NCBI RefSeq assembly: GCF_051622035.1
Contig: NC_135355.1
Location: 5,940,001-6,004,000, forward strand
Source of the DNA: Arctopsyche grandis
Lineage: Eukaryota; Arthropoda; Insecta; Trichoptera; Hydropsychidae
Length of the DNA: 64,000 bases
Reading direction: 5' to 3'
The notes under the pieces were generated by a model. It was not told the DNA's origin and did not search any database. It was given only the letters and a program-made list of their open reading frames with translations. The translations under genes and the position numbers were made by a program. This document shows positions 49,161-61,475 of this stretch, piece after piece (the stretch's first letter is position 1; each line of letters begins with the position of its first letter).

Positions 49161-50089
49161 ATAGTAGCTGACTTAATAATATATACATAAATTTCAAATG
49201 TACATAATAATAGTCACGTTTTATTATCAATTAACATTCAATTGTTTCGATTAATGTCAACAGTTTTTATCATTTTTCTTAGATTTAAACATCGATTTAT
49301 ACTACTTGTAAATAAGTAATAATTTATAAAGCACGCTTATAAAGTGCCGAAACCCCAGGGGGTGTTGAATCTACCACTCATTGATTCACATTTCTCCCTT
49401 TTGAATATAAATTAAATCGAATATATCAAAACTGACAGATCTCACCCATAGAAAAGTTCGCCAACAAGCTATCGATTTTTGTAGACCTAAGTGCAAAAGC
49501 GTATGAATATTAAATATTATTTTCGTGCCAAAATATATAAGGAAATCATGTTTATAGCATAAAATTACATGAATATGTATAATGTATTCATTAAATTTTA
49601 AAACCCAAGGTTCATTTTAATAAAAAATATTTTATTTTTTTCCTTTTCTTTATTGAAACTTTGCACTATTAAGTTTATGTATATTTAATATGAAAAATGC
49701 ATTGCAAATTGTATATATTTATGTATAATATATAATATTTGCAACGGCAGGCGGTTACTCCCTGTCGCAGTTAAATGGGCAAGGGGGTGCAGGTTGTGCC
49801 AGTCGTTGAGGGTTGACCCATTCACAACCACTATTGCCATCTGCCATGCTGCCAATAGGTATGGGGTGCTCCAGGGCAAGTGCATTTCACTTACTTGTGC
49901 CACCATTCGTGTTTGCTCGATACAAAACTGACATACATACATCAACAAGCTTCGAAAGCACAATACATAAACATGATTTCATCGTTGCTATAAAGATGAT
50001 TTTTTATTATTTCGTTTTTAAAACTGTTAAAATGCACATTTTTTTAACAATATTCACTCGTAATTTAGAGGCTTTTAGTCTTATTGCTA

Positions 50090-50710
50090 ATTTTATTTTA
50101 AAACGATTCAAATACCTGGATACCTGGTTGAATGAAGAGATGGACCCAGGTGAAGATCTAAGAATCCGCGTAGAGATGGCTAGAACAGCATTTATCAAAA
50201 TGAAGGCGGCAAAACAAGCATCTCAATCTTCGTACGCGGTTGAGATTCGCCAAGAGCTACGTTTGGACAGTATTACTACACAGATGTGAGACGTGGACTC
50301 TGAAGACCAAGATGATCAGCCGCATCGAAGCTTTTGAGATGTGGATCTACAGGCGTATGCTGAAGATTCCGTGGACCAAAAAGATATCAAACGAATCTGT
50401 CCTCGGCATGATGGAGAGACGCAGGGAATTTGTTTCTGTCATCAAGCGGAGAAAGATGGAGAACCTCGGACACATGATACGGGGTCCAAAATACGAATTT
50501 CTCCGTTTGATAACCATGAGGAAAATAGAAGGAAAAAAAGGATTGGCAGAAAAAAGTTATCTTGGATTCGAAACATGCGCATGTGGACCGATATGAGCGC
50601 CGAAGAGCTGTTGCGAGCCGCTGAAGACCGATCTTCAAATACTCGACGAGGTGGTTGCCAACGTCCGGATGCGGACAAGGCATTAAGAAGAAGAAAAAGA
50701 AGCTAATTTT
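50090..50710 (+). pseudogene. LINE ORF2 C-terminal fragment, frameshifted
   Basis: Frames at 50090-50286, 50270-50593 and 50560-50706 read in turn FKYLDTWLNEEMDPGEDL, RCETWTLKTKMISRIEAFEM with RRMLKIPWTKKISNESVLG, and RNMRMWTDMSAEELLRAAED. This is the post-RT region of RTE/L2-like insect LINEs (Y-L-G-x-x-I..., C-E-T-W-T-L..., R-R-M-L-K-I-x-W...). It ends in an AAG-rich tail at 50685-50703. At least two frameshifts separate the parts. Confidence 0.8.
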
Positions 50711-50972
50711 ATTTGTTATGTGTAAAAGTATTATATTAAAGGAACATAAGACTTTTTATGTGTTCTTATAATTTATAATGTTTTTTATATTCCTGGTTTT
50801 TTTTAAATATTATATATGCGAAATTATTTTTGGATTGTACATTTATATTTTTAAATGATATAATATTTTTTTAATTCACACAAATTTTATGAATTGCTTA
50901 CGATAAATGCTCATTTGTTATATAAAATGCGCATTCAAATTATCCCCATTTATTATTACCAAATTGATCTGC

Positions 50973-51237
50973 TTTAGGTCATCGAATTTAGAGAGTCTTT
51001 AATTAATATCATGTATTAGATATATTATGAGCATTTATAAGAATTGTAAATAGGTTTTTGAGCTCTTTTTCCTATTATGCTGTACATTAACATTAGAATA
51101 ATATAATACTATGATTACTAACCAAATTAAATTAAATTGTAAAATAGAAAATGATCAGTAGATCAGTAGCTATTAAAATAGATATAAGATGTATTGTGAA
51201 CATAATTTCGTATTAATAAAAAGCATTTAAAAATCAA
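50973..51237 (+). repeat. Jockey-like LINE 3' UTR fragment
   Basis: Near-identical to 33463-33712, including TAAGATGTATTGTGAACATA, and ends with AATAAAAAGCATTTAAAAAT. Confidence 0.85.
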
Positions 51238-51689
51238 AATTAATTTACCAAATTGGACTTCGTAAGACGAAATCCAATAAGATTCTGAAGAAAATTTATG
51301 ATTTTTCCAGAAAGACTTTTCCCCATCAGTCGCCTAAATCTGAATACGGAATTAAACCACTCACATATTCATACATTTATAACATATTAAAAACTGAACA
51401 GGAGCCCAATATAAATACTCCCCTTTTATAAATAAAACCAACAGGCCGGTTTCGGTGCAGACCGAAACAGTTGTAAGCTCGTCAAGTGCTTTCATTTTGA
51501 ATGGACCTTAAATGCGAAACTTTCAAGTGTGCTTTCGTAGTTAATTTGCGTGAAATTGTAAACATCCTTTGTGAATTAGTTCATTTACATATTTAATAAA
51601 TTATTTTATTTTATTTCGAACAAAATTACCCATATATAATATAATATTAGTCATTTAAATGGAATGTTTCCAGCTACAGATACCTTTGC

Positions 51690-51860
51690 AATATCATTGG
51701 TAAGCGTGTTTAAATGGTAACATTTGCGGCACGCGATGTTTATCCGGTGCACGTGGCACGCTGTGCACGTGCGCGACACGCGCAAGCAATCGCAAACCCA
51801 CTTGTTTGCCTATTTGTTACCAGAAACTAATAGCCTAAACGTGTCCTGCGGCAGAGAAAG
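51690..51860. promoter_or_regulatory. Candidate regulatory block with two CACGTG sites
   Basis: GTGCACGTGGCACGC and GTGCACGTGCGCGAC (about 51750-51775) form a near-palindromic GC-rich cluster with CACGCGC beside it. CACGTG and CACGCG are known sites for bHLH-Orange (Hairy/E(spl)) and other bHLH factors. The block is non-repetitive in this window. Role inferred only. Confidence 0.3.
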
Positions 51861-51904
51861 GGTTGAATCTTCATATGCATATGTATTTTATGCAATATAT
51901 TAAT

Positions 51905-52120
51905 TATACGAGCATTTTTGTCCACTTTTCTTTATTTCGAGAAATATCTCGAAACACTATATAATAAATACATATATAGTGTTTAGCAATATTTAAAAAT
52001 ACTGGTGGCCTGTAATACGCTTATTCTGCTTTTCCAAGATTCTGGACATATCGAATGAAAAGGAGTGTTTTTGGAAATGAAAATTGGACTTCTGCCACTT
52101 TCAAATACAACGGCTCATAT
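51905..52120. mobile_element. Second copy of the TATGAGC MITE
   Basis: Shares TTATTCTGCTTTTCC.AGATTCTGG and the flanking body with 41590-41833. The right end AGTGGCA-type inverse (GCCACTTTCAAATACAACGG) is well kept; the left end has decayed. Confidence 0.6.
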
Positions 52121-52171
52121 ATGCATCATTATATATTTAAATTTTACTAAATGGTTCAAAATTAACCTGCA

Positions 52172-52325
52172 GTGGTTAGCGTATAATGATATCAACCTAG
52201 GAGTCATGGGTTCAACCCCTGGCCTGATGTCGTTGGCCAGACCTTGGATACACATGACTCCAGGTCAGTCGTTTCCTATCAGAGTTTGCCAATTTATCTG
52301 ATTTACATTAAACTGTTCCAACATT
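52172..52325 (+). mobile_element. tRNA-derived SINE, 3'-truncated
   Basis: TGCAGTGGTTAGCG A box, GGGTTCAACCCCT B box at about 52208, body TTGGCCAGACCTTGGATACA. Stops after TAAACTGTTCC. Confidence 0.8.
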
Positions 52326-52423
52326 TTTTTTAAACGAATTTATTAGAATCGAAACTGATTTGTTTTCGACTCCCAACGAACAATACTTACATACATACAA
52401 ATATGTATATATACATATATGTA

Positions 52424-52902
52424 CTAGCTGTATTACCCGGCTTCGCTCGGTATATGTAATACAAACCGCTTAAACATGACTAATCTAATAGTAAACATTT
52501 TATTAAATTTATTTGAATACTTTTATTTTATATAAATTTATTTTAATACTCATTTGTTTTTACATACCTCTTCTTAGCTTATTTTTATTAAATTTACTGT
52601 CACGAACAAACAAACATATGTATGTATATAGTAAGTCTCTTATAAAAATTTATATGTATACGAAATTATATGTATACCAGAATCCGGTGTCTGCGCCCCC
52701 TAGGGCTCCGCCCCCGGCGCGAAGGTGGCTTCGCCCTCGGTGCCATTGCCCCCGGGGACTTCAAATCCTTTGAATCGAAAAAAATCGAATTATTTGTATG
52801 ATGACGTCATGGATTTACGACCCAACAAACGAAGGTTACATACAAAGTCTCTTTCCAAATTATATATCAGATACAAAGTCTCTTTCGAACTTATATATTA
52901 GA
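52424..52902 (-). mobile_element. Short non-autonomous Helitron
   Basis: Minus-strand element starting TCTAATATATAAGTTCGAAA at 52902 (preceded by A) and ending with the CGAAGCCGGG hairpin and CTAG at 52424 (followed by T), as expected for Helitron insertion between A and T. It has two tandem 5' ends (52847-52902) and a GC-rich core at 52685-52765. Confidence 0.75.
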
Positions 52903-53079
52903 TTGAACATATTCTGAATGAAAATTTGTACATTTAATTTTATGTTTTTATACATTTAAACATAACATGTCGCTTTTGTAAAATTTATTGTTTAAAAATA
53001 ATTAGGTAGGGACGCTGAAAACCAATCAATCATATACCCTCGGGCCAGGCTTGCATACACATATAAAAACTAGATATGA

Positions 53080-53585
53080 AATTTCAGTTCAATAAACCAA
53101 AAGGTTTCTGAGAAAAACATAAAAAACCTCGATTCTCTAGAGTAAAAGTACTACTTCCGGTTCAGATAAAAATATTTAAAAAATATTATGTTATAAAAAT
53201 TATTATTTCCAGTACATGTAAAAAATTTCAGTCCGATTCAGTCAGCGGTTTGGGAGATAATTGAATTCAAAAACTTAAAAAAAAGAGAACACCTATAAAG
53301 GGAGGTATCATTTCCGGTCAACTTAAAAATTTGAAAAAAATTTACATCGTGTCGATAAGAATTTCAGTAACCGATACTGAGTTTCAGTTTGATAGGACTA
53401 ACGGTGTTCAAAAAATCCCCAAAACACACACACACACATTTTTTCTAGATCATGAAAACGTGATCAGTAATCGATTCTGAGTTCGAATCAGTCAAAATCT
53501 CGAGTTCGAATTTTGATCACAAAACTTCATCTATTGTTACTACGTACATAGATAAAGTAAAAATTCATTTGATATTAGACAGTTA
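53080..53585. repeat. Dispersed ~500-bp repeat, copy 1
   Basis: About 500 bases are shared with 56685-57190 in the same orientation, starting AGATATGAAATTTCAGTTCA and ending ACTACGTACATAGATAAAGT. A short inverted piece is also inside the hAT element at about 20515-20605. It has no coding capacity and no recognised family. Confidence 0.8.
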
Positions 53586-53979
53586 AGGAATTGTTAAAAT
53601 CCCCACCGTCTTTAAGTACTTTCAATATGAAATTAAACAAAATCATGCATAGAATTTTTCAGATTGACAGTTAAAAAAAATCTTTGGCTTAATTGCCAAT
53701 TTTATTTATCAATTAATATCTTTAATTTTAATTTTATTATAAATCATTTAAAATCTATAAAGTGAGCTATATACATATAGAAATGTTTTATAAATAAAAC
53801 TCAATCCATTGAAAATCCTACTGTCCCAATCCGCCCCTACTAACTTGCAATAATCTTACATTCAATAAAGATAGTAACAACACAAATTATCATGGGAAAG
53901 CTCTCCAAATATTTTCCAAAGCATAATATATTTACACAGAGCGTAAAATTGATACAACAGAGGTATCATTTAACCTATT

Positions 53980-54260
53980 AACGACTCGGTAACGCGTTCG
54001 CGCCCCACAAGAGCAACAGGCACGTGCCGTGACACGCGCCTCGCAACTTTCAACACGTGGAAAGCACATCAACCGTACAATATATTTAATACTAACTCGT
54101 AAAAAAGTGTTGCTAAGTGTCGTTTTAGTGTTTGCACAACGTACATACATAATCCGATTGCAATTTTTGACCGGGCCAATTTTTGAAGACTCTTCAACCG
54201 GTGCGTGGCGGATTAGTGTGCGATCTCGTCGAGTAAACAGTGTTAAAAAATTCAAGTGGG
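53980..54260. promoter_or_regulatory. Candidate regulatory block with GGCACGTGCC palindrome
   Basis: GGCACGTGCC at about 54019 is followed by GACACGCGCC and AACACGTGG within 45 bases, a cluster of CACGTG/CACGCG sites in GC-richer unique sequence. It could equally be a promoter of a gene not seen here. Open frames on both strands have no domain. Confidence 0.3.
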
Positions 54261-54689
54261 ACTATTATATTAATATTATTATTAATGACGTTTAAATGGT
54301 GTCATTAAAAAAATATTATCGTTTGCGTTCCCGTGTGAATTTAATTTTAAATATTTCCCATGATATTTACATACATACATACATAGAACGCTTCTTTGAA
54401 ATATTTTTCCATCCTGATTGAGACGTTCTAATATTATATAATATTTTGATGTGGGTGTATTTGATCAATAATCGAATGACATACATTTGTAAAAGGACAT
54501 CTGTACAGAACGAATCGATTCGTTTTGCAATTTTTCGCTTGTTAACTTTACCCAAATATGGCGAATGCTATGCAGCCGTATCTAATACATAATATAATAC
54601 ATCGAATATTCGTTGAAAAACTATATACATATACATATATACGTACATATGTATCGAAATTACACAAATTAAAGTCTAATACTCTCAAA

Positions 54690-54985
54690 GAAGTATGGAA
54701 TGCTGTATTCTGGACATAACGAGGAGAGATAATACGTGGGTGAGAAGTATGACAATGGTAGTGAATATAGTGGAGAGATTAAGATTGAAATGTCAATGGG
54801 TGGGTCACGTAGCTACAATAATGGATAAAAAAGTCAACAAAGTGCTAGAATGGTACATAAGAAAAATTAAGGATGAACAAAATTAGAAAAATGTGTGGGA
54901 TGAGATGGATGAGAGCTACGCAAAATAGAGACGAATGGTAGAGGCCTTCATCGTGGATGGTGAATGACTGCAAATGATGATGATG
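54690..54985 (+). pseudogene. RTE-like LINE 3' fragment
   Basis: Reads (frameshifted) MECCILDITRRDNTWVRSMT then RLKCQWVGHVATIMDKKVNK, the post-RT region seen on the minus strand at 4640-4830. It ends with a (GAT)n tail at 54968-54990. Confidence 0.75.
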
Positions 54986-54999
54986 ATGACCAGCAATGG

Positions 55000-56080
55000 C
55001 TCATTTCTAAGGGCAACCGGGGCTTTGCCCCAAACACATTTCTCCTAACCAAAAATGAAAGGAAATTTTGTATGTTGTTGGTGACTCATCCAAAGTCAAC
55101 AAGGGTTTCTTTAGCAGAGCCGGTTTATTATCTAGTTCAGGGCAGTTGCTTATCTGCCTTCGTCCCGCGGTCGCCAGCTTCAGTTTACCTGCCACTCTAA
55201 AAAAAGATACGTTGCTTTTAGTTGTCTGCGTAAAGATCCTTTTGGGGCAGAATAGTCATTCAATATTACTAAAAATATGTATATTAATTCATATTTGGAA
55301 AAAAAATATGTAGGGGGGTAGAGCGGACTCTTTGTGCGTTGCTTGTTTTTTTTTTTAATTCACTGTCCCTGATGATAACATGTAAAAACTGATTATTTCA
55401 ATTTTAATTTAATATAAAAGATTTATTTTAAATTTAATCTGCCCAACGAACTTTTTTAATGGTTACAATATTACTGGTAGACTATGCCACTATTTTTTTG
55501 TCTACCGAATCTTGGGTTTTCTCGGGGACTATTTTCAAGCTTTTGTGGAATTCATAGTAATTTCGTGTCGGCCACAATATCGGTCATTCAATTTAGATGG
55601 ATTTCGTATAAACAGGACGCATGTTTTGGTCGATCTCGTTGCAGAATCCCCCTCTCCACGCTTCGGCAAACCTCAAATGTAATCCTGAAACAGGGATCGC
55701 CACCCCTCTAATCAACGCGAGCTCCCGGGTGTCAAACTATCGCCAACACACCCTGTGTTCCACACAAAGACAATATATTTTAGTCGTAGCTAAGCTCCGC
55801 CATTGTGTCCACAGACGTGTTAAATTCCTTTCATTGGGAACAACGCGCTCAGAATCCTTTTTAGCGATGCTATAAAAAAAAGCCAGGCAACCGACCAATC
55901 ATCTTTGACAAAGCAATTTTTTTTAAATTCCCCTCGTTTTTTCCTAAAAAACTGATATTCAGGGCATTTTTGCGTGAAAATGAGGAATCATACTCAATTG
56001 AATGAAACCAACCACCATGCTATGCCGCTCATACCATCTGTCGATGAATATTTTTCTTTTTTTTTTCTTGCCGATGAAAG
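55000..56080. other. Intergenic DNA, no gene recognised
   Basis: Several short frames of both orientations (for example 55484-55711 and 55621-55875) overlap in ways typical of non-coding DNA and show no domain. No SINE or inverted-repeat ends seen. Confidence 0.35.
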
Positions 56081-56199
56081 ATCTTTCAACTAAAGGTAAA
56101 AAAATTCGGGTGTGACCAACCTATGACTTTATCTATGTATTTGAGGAATATAAGAAAGTCACAAAACAAAATTCTATATTGAACCGTACAGACACAATC

Positions 56200-57190
56200 A
56201 CACATACCGGCAGCATTATGAAATACAAATTGAGCGCAAATGTATGGAAACTTGCACAAGACAAAAGTTCTACTTCCGGTTGTCGGATTTTGTTCAATTT
56301 TTTTTCATTACTTAAAATCACTAACAGTATTATACACAATAAATATTAAAAATATTAAAATAATTTAAAAGGTCAAAATAAAATAATGAAATATTGTTTT
56401 AAAAAAATACTACTTGGTGTGGACAGAGTAATGGGCACAACATTTTTGACCTTTCTAAGAGGAAAAAATCCCACTTTCGGTTTATAAAATTTAATGATTT
56501 TTTTTGATTTTCATTACATTAATACAAGAATTATATTTGAATTTTTTCGTGAAGAACACACATGTTTAAGGGGTCGAAAAAAATAGTGGAAGAAAAATCG
56601 AACAAGAGTAAACAGCCACTTTCGGTTGAAGGATGCTTACCAAATTTTATACATAACGTAATATCAAGATATTACGTTTAAACTTTTAGATATGAAATTT
56701 CAGTTCAATAAACTAAAAGGTTTTTAAGAAAAACATAAAAAAACCTCGATTCTCTAGAGTAAAAGTACTACTTCCTGTTCAGATAAAAATATTTAAAATA
56801 TATAAAGTTATAAAGATTATTAGTTTTATTACATATAAAAAAATTTAAATCCGATTGAGTTAGTGGTTTGGGAGATAATCGAATTCAAAAACTTCAAAAA
56901 AGAGGAATCCTACATATGTATGTAAAAGGGGAGGTACCATTTATAGTAAACTTAAAAATTTGAAAAAAATTTACGTCGTGTCGATAAGAATTTCAGGAGC
57001 CGACACTAAGTTTCAGTTCGATAGGACTAATGGTGTTCAAAAAATCCTCAAAATACACAGACAAATACATGAAAATGCGATCAGTAATCGATTCTGAGTT
57101 CGAATCAGTCAAAATCTCGAGTTCGAATTTTCGCATGATCACAAAACTTCATCTATTGTTACTACGTACATAGATAAAGTAAAAATCTGT
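56200..57190. repeat. Dispersed repeat, copy 2, with ACTTCCGGT-rich leader
   Basis: 56685-57190 matches 53080-53585. The preceding 480 bases contain variants of (C/T)ACTTCCGGTT at 56271, 56470 (ACTTTCGGTT) and 56621, suggesting an internally repeated, longer element of which copy 1 is the end. Confidence 0.6.
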
Positions 57191-57209
57191 ATATAATTTT
57201 GAAGCTCAA

Positions 57210-58310
57210 GTTTTTGGATTACTAGAATTTGAATTTTGTCATTTTGTCAAGTTGCAAAACTGTCAAAATTTAGATCTTTCATCGCCGGGGTGGAATTTTC
57301 TGACACACAATCAGATATATATGATATTTCCAAAGCGTAATATTGCCGATTGGTATCTGCGACGTGAAAGCGGTAATGCGATCTTATCACAGACGCATTA
57401 GCGGTCATTTGGGATGCTGAGCCGATGGCGTTGAAAATGGGGAAATGGCTGATCCGAGGGGGATAACGATCCGCCATTACAACTTTCAAATTACAGGTTA
57501 TATGTAACCCAACTTCACAATACAATTTTATTTTCTTCAAATAAAATCAACGAAAATTCATTTACCGATTCATACATACATACATACATACATAGCTTCA
57601 AAATTATTCCGAACTTTTTGGATATTTAATTTTTGTCTTCCCCTCGAAACATCGTTAACGCTCTATCCATTCATACCATTTAACAAGTACAATGAAGCCC
57701 CAACTACCCGCCTTGGCTTTTTACATGTTGCATCAAAATTGGGGTGATCATCCCTAAATTTACTGCACGCGCCAATCACACCGATAAACAAAATGTATTG
57801 CATAAAATTCGACTACGAGCAAATAACAAGTGCATACGTTGAAGTATAACTGTCTCAGTCGTCTATTTAGTTATTAATTAAATAATAGTATTGTTTAAAT
57901 AGATATAATAATTAATATAAAAAAAAGTTTTTTAAAAACATACCTCTTGTATAATTTGTATATGAAATTATTATTTTGAATAAAAACACCAATATTTTTT
58001 TTTTACTACCGCCATCTATGTATAAAATTAATGACCACCAACTGTCACCGAGATTAAAAATCTTCGGACCTGAAATGATTCTTATACGATATTTTATCTC
58101 TATGGCGGAGGAGGCTCCATTTACTTATATTGATGACCAAAATGAGCAATATGGCAAAGTATGAAAACGATCGGATAAGAGCCAAACTTTTTCCTGAATG
58201 GTAATCGTAAGTGAAACGTAAAGGAGGTATGTAAAAAATGCCACTAAGCCTAGACGAGAGTTTTTAATTATATTTATTTTGTTGCATTTATTTTATTTTA
58301 TTTTTACATA
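57210..58310. other. Intergenic DNA; CpG-containing unique block at 57260-57490
   Basis: 57260-57490 is unique in the window and GC-richer, with GATCTTATC and GATAACGATCC (GATA-like) sites. It could be regulatory. The rest is AT-rich without a credible gene. Confidence 0.2.
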
Positions 58311-58314
58311 GATA

Positions 58315-58720
58315 TATACCACGAAGGCTTGACAGGAAGACCCCAATGCGCCTTCCTAGACAATTAATTATAAACAATGCAGCATTTTATTATAACATAA
58401 ATCACTGTATTTCCAGAAGCTGAAGAACATGAAATAACAATTAATTAATTAGTCCATTGAGACATCTACGGATTTAGATTTTGTACATAATTTTTAAAAA
58501 TTATACACACAATAAATACAGAAGATTTTTTCCAACAGGAAAGATGATTTTTTGCCAATTTTGAGGAACCGTTTCAACAATGATCACGTAAAATTGGCAA
58601 ACTCTGATAAGAAACGATCGACAAATACCCGCAAATCTAACCAGCAGTATGTGGGATCGAACCCACTGATCATTTGGTGTAAACATACACGCTACCATTA
58701 AGCCATACTGCTGACTAAAC
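58315..58720 (-). mobile_element. tRNA-derived SINE, minus strand
   Basis: Very similar to 48740-49160: hairpin region CCACGAAGGCTTGACAGG at 58319, body GAAACGATCGACAAATACC, head GGGATCGAACCCACTGATC and ACGCTACCATTAAGCCATAC. Confidence 0.85.
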
Positions 58721-59077
58721 TTTGGCATCGAATACTAAAATTTTGCATAATATGTTATGTACTTGGAGAGTAATGAAACGTTGCATATTTAGTATAACGA
58801 GCAGAAAGTAAAACAAAGGTGTAGGTGAAAGATATGGCTAGAATGATTACACGACATCTCGTTCACCGAAAACTCGTTCACAGACATTCTTGAGGTTATT
58901 TATCTGGAGCGAGCTGATGATGGATTTGCCTTTGTGTAAACGAAGACATATGAGATCATCGACCTCGATTTAAGATAGTACAAGTTGTGCTATATTCCTA
59001 CAAGATGGTTCAGTATTATATTTCTGAAATTATTATGCAAATCATTGGCAGTTACTTCATTTGTCATTTATCATTAC

Positions 59078-59112
59078 CCAGTAGCATAGACTAGTGGTTC
59101 CGATGTAGAAAA
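59078..59112 (+). mobile_element. SINE 5' head fragment
   Basis: CCCAGTAGCATAGACTAGTGG resembles the A-box end of the main SINE family. The rest of a SINE body resumes at about 60283 beyond the hAT relic, so this may be one SINE interrupted by that insertion. Confidence 0.4.
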
Positions 59113-59220
59113 ACGCACATGCTGTCCCTTACACCACCTCTCGACCAATAGCATTTCGTGCAGACAATAGAACATTGTATGTTCGAAATGAGGTGTAAGA
59201 CTTCAGTGGATGGGCTATAG

Positions 59221-60277
59221 CAGAGTTTCCCAAACTATGTTCCGTGGAACACCACTATTCCGCTGAACCTGAATAGGTGTTCCGCGACAATTTGGGAAGG
59301 TTTTATACACTGCGACACATTTAAAGATCTTCTATTTCATATTGAATAATTCAACAAAACAAAATAATTCAGGATAAAATTTTATTGAAGTTTTAACAAA
59401 TCCTTGATTGGTTGATAAAACTTACATATTTGGCAGATTTTTTTACCAAGTGCAATGAAGTTTATTTATCATTAAAAGGAAAAAGTATTACAATTTTTAA
59501 TTCAAGAGATAAAATTTGGATTTCATTTAGTTGAATCTAATAATTTTAATACTTTTCCTGCCTTACATGAATGTTTGAAAGAATTAAATTTTAAAGTAGA
59601 CGAAGAAGTTTCCTAACTATTTTTAGAACACCCATATAACTTGAAAACAACTCTTGCAATATTTTCCGAAAACTAGGAAGGACGATTCCTGAGTTCGGAA
59701 TCCATTCTTCGTGACAGCTAAACCAGTAGGCTAAGCGCCTCAAAAATCGAATTGATTTAATTATTGACAGATTTGAAACAAATATACAAACATCAGCCTT
59801 TAAATGATTTCTGGGTGAGTTTGTCAGAAGATTACCCCAATTTTTCCAAACAAGCCATTATTGTTTTACTTCCGTTTTCTAAAACTTATTTATACGAAGC
59901 GAGATTTTCTTATTATGCTGCAACGAAGTCAAAGTGTATGAACAGGCTCGACGTTCCACCAAATATTAGAATGCAACTTACCAAATATTGTGCCTGATAT
60001 CAAGAAGATATGCAATTCAAGGACTTAAATCATCAAAGTCATTAAGTGCTTTATTTATTCATATTTTTATGTTCATATTATATTATAGTTATTTATTTAA
60101 GTATTTTTCAATAGGTATTTTTTTAACAGTTCTGATATATTTTCCGCATATGAAAAATACCTATATCTATTTTAAGTTTGGCCCTAGGAATTACCCAACC
60201 TAAAAATAAGCTAAGTGTTCCGTCAAAATTTCCGGGTTCGCCAAGAGTTACATTGCAGAAAAAGTTTGGGAAACCCA
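59221..60277 (+). mobile_element. Decayed hAT element (ZBED5/SCAND3-type transposase)
   Basis: Left end CAGAGTTTCCCAAACTATGT then TCCGTGGAACACC is a typical hAT terminus. The right end GTTTGGGAAACCC near 60264 is its inverse. Between them, 59764-59997 encodes KQIYKHQPLNDFWVSLSEDY then PNFSKQAIIVLLPFSKTYLY and FSYYAATKSKCMNRLDV, the C-terminal hAT dimerisation region as in ZBED5-like proteins (W-x-S-x-x-x-x-Y-P ... L-L-P-F-x-x-T-Y-x-C-E ... K-x-R-N-R-L). The Cys of the usual YLCE is Tyr here. Earlier coding parts are broken by stops, so it is dead. No target duplication was found. Confidence 0.75.
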
Positions 60278-60282
60278 ACAAA

Positions 60283-60575
60283 TCCCACCGATTGCTGCTG
60301 GCCAGACCTTGGATTTATGACTTCAGGTCGATCGTTTCCTATCAGAGTTTTCCAAAGTATCTGTTTTTCATTGAAACGGTTCCAACAAATTGACAACCTT
60401 GCCCATTTTCTCGCAAATTTCAAATTTCGTTGAATTGTAAATTTAGCCATAGATGTATTTGTGGATATTAAGTGATATTTGTATTAGCTTTCTATAATAC
60501 TTACATTACTTTGTACAATGTTTGACGATAGATGTCGTGTTTAATGTAATAATATATATGGGTGCATACCTGTAA
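60283..60575 (+). mobile_element. tRNA-derived SINE, 5'-truncated
   Basis: Begins at the end of the B box (AAATCCCACCG) and carries GCTGGCCAGACCTTGGATTT and TCGTTTCCTATCAGAGTTTT. A stem-like CCAAAGTGGCGCATTAG sits at 60607 after an A-rich tail. Confidence 0.75.
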
Positions 60576-61246
60576 AATAAATAAGTAAAAATAACTAATA
60601 TGTTTAGCCAAAGTGGCGCATTAGATAACTCATATTTAAAAAATATTAAATAAATAATAATAATTAAATCAACTCTTGTGAGCAAATTCAGAACGATTCT
60701 TTATGCAACTGTCTAAACAAATTTATGAGAAGTGAGTGATTTGTGCAAAATGAGGCAATCGTCAATTTAATGAAAATTATATTTCTTAAAACCAAGCTGT
60801 CACATCCCGCTATGAATATAAGAAAAACCTATCGAAATAAACATTTATACTTTTAATATCATATAGGAATGGTTATGAAAGGATAATTATTCAATAATAA
60901 TCTTAAATTACAAATACAATTTTACAATACATTTCAGTTAAATGTCAAATTATAAATGTTAGTTCTCAAATTTACATTAAATTACAGAAAAGAAATTGCT
61001 ATAACCTGTTGACCAATTTAATTTGCCACAGTGTCAACTAAAATTTAATAATAAAACAATTACAAAGCAAAAACTACATTATGTGTACTGTACATATAAC
61101 AAAAATTTTAAAATCACACTAAAACATTTAAAATGTATAATATAATTATATAGGCAAATCCAATTGCTAAAACATTGTAATATCTAATATTAAATAATAT
61201 AATTTATATACAAATACATGTATAATAAGAAACATTATAATCTCAA

Positions 61247-61357
61247 TTACAATAATATTACAACATATTCAGATTGACTGTTTTTGTCACAGCCATGACC
61301 ATTCAACATTATAAACGTGTCTTCTTGTAAGTTGTTCATTGCGCTATTAGGTTCAAC
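61247..61357 (-). other. Possible short terminal coding exon, minus strand
   Basis: After a TATGTAG acceptor, 37 codons (VEPNSAMNNLQEDTFIML...) run to TAA at 61247. The frame does not fit a direct join to the kinesin exon above, so the link is unproven. Confidence 0.2.
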
Positions 61358-61475
61358 CTACATACATATGTGGAATTTAAAACGTCCTTAGACAATAAAT
61401 TTTCATTTATTTACCAAGGAAAACCTCGTTTTCACCACCGCTTAAAATAATACAATAAAATATACAGTAACTTGC

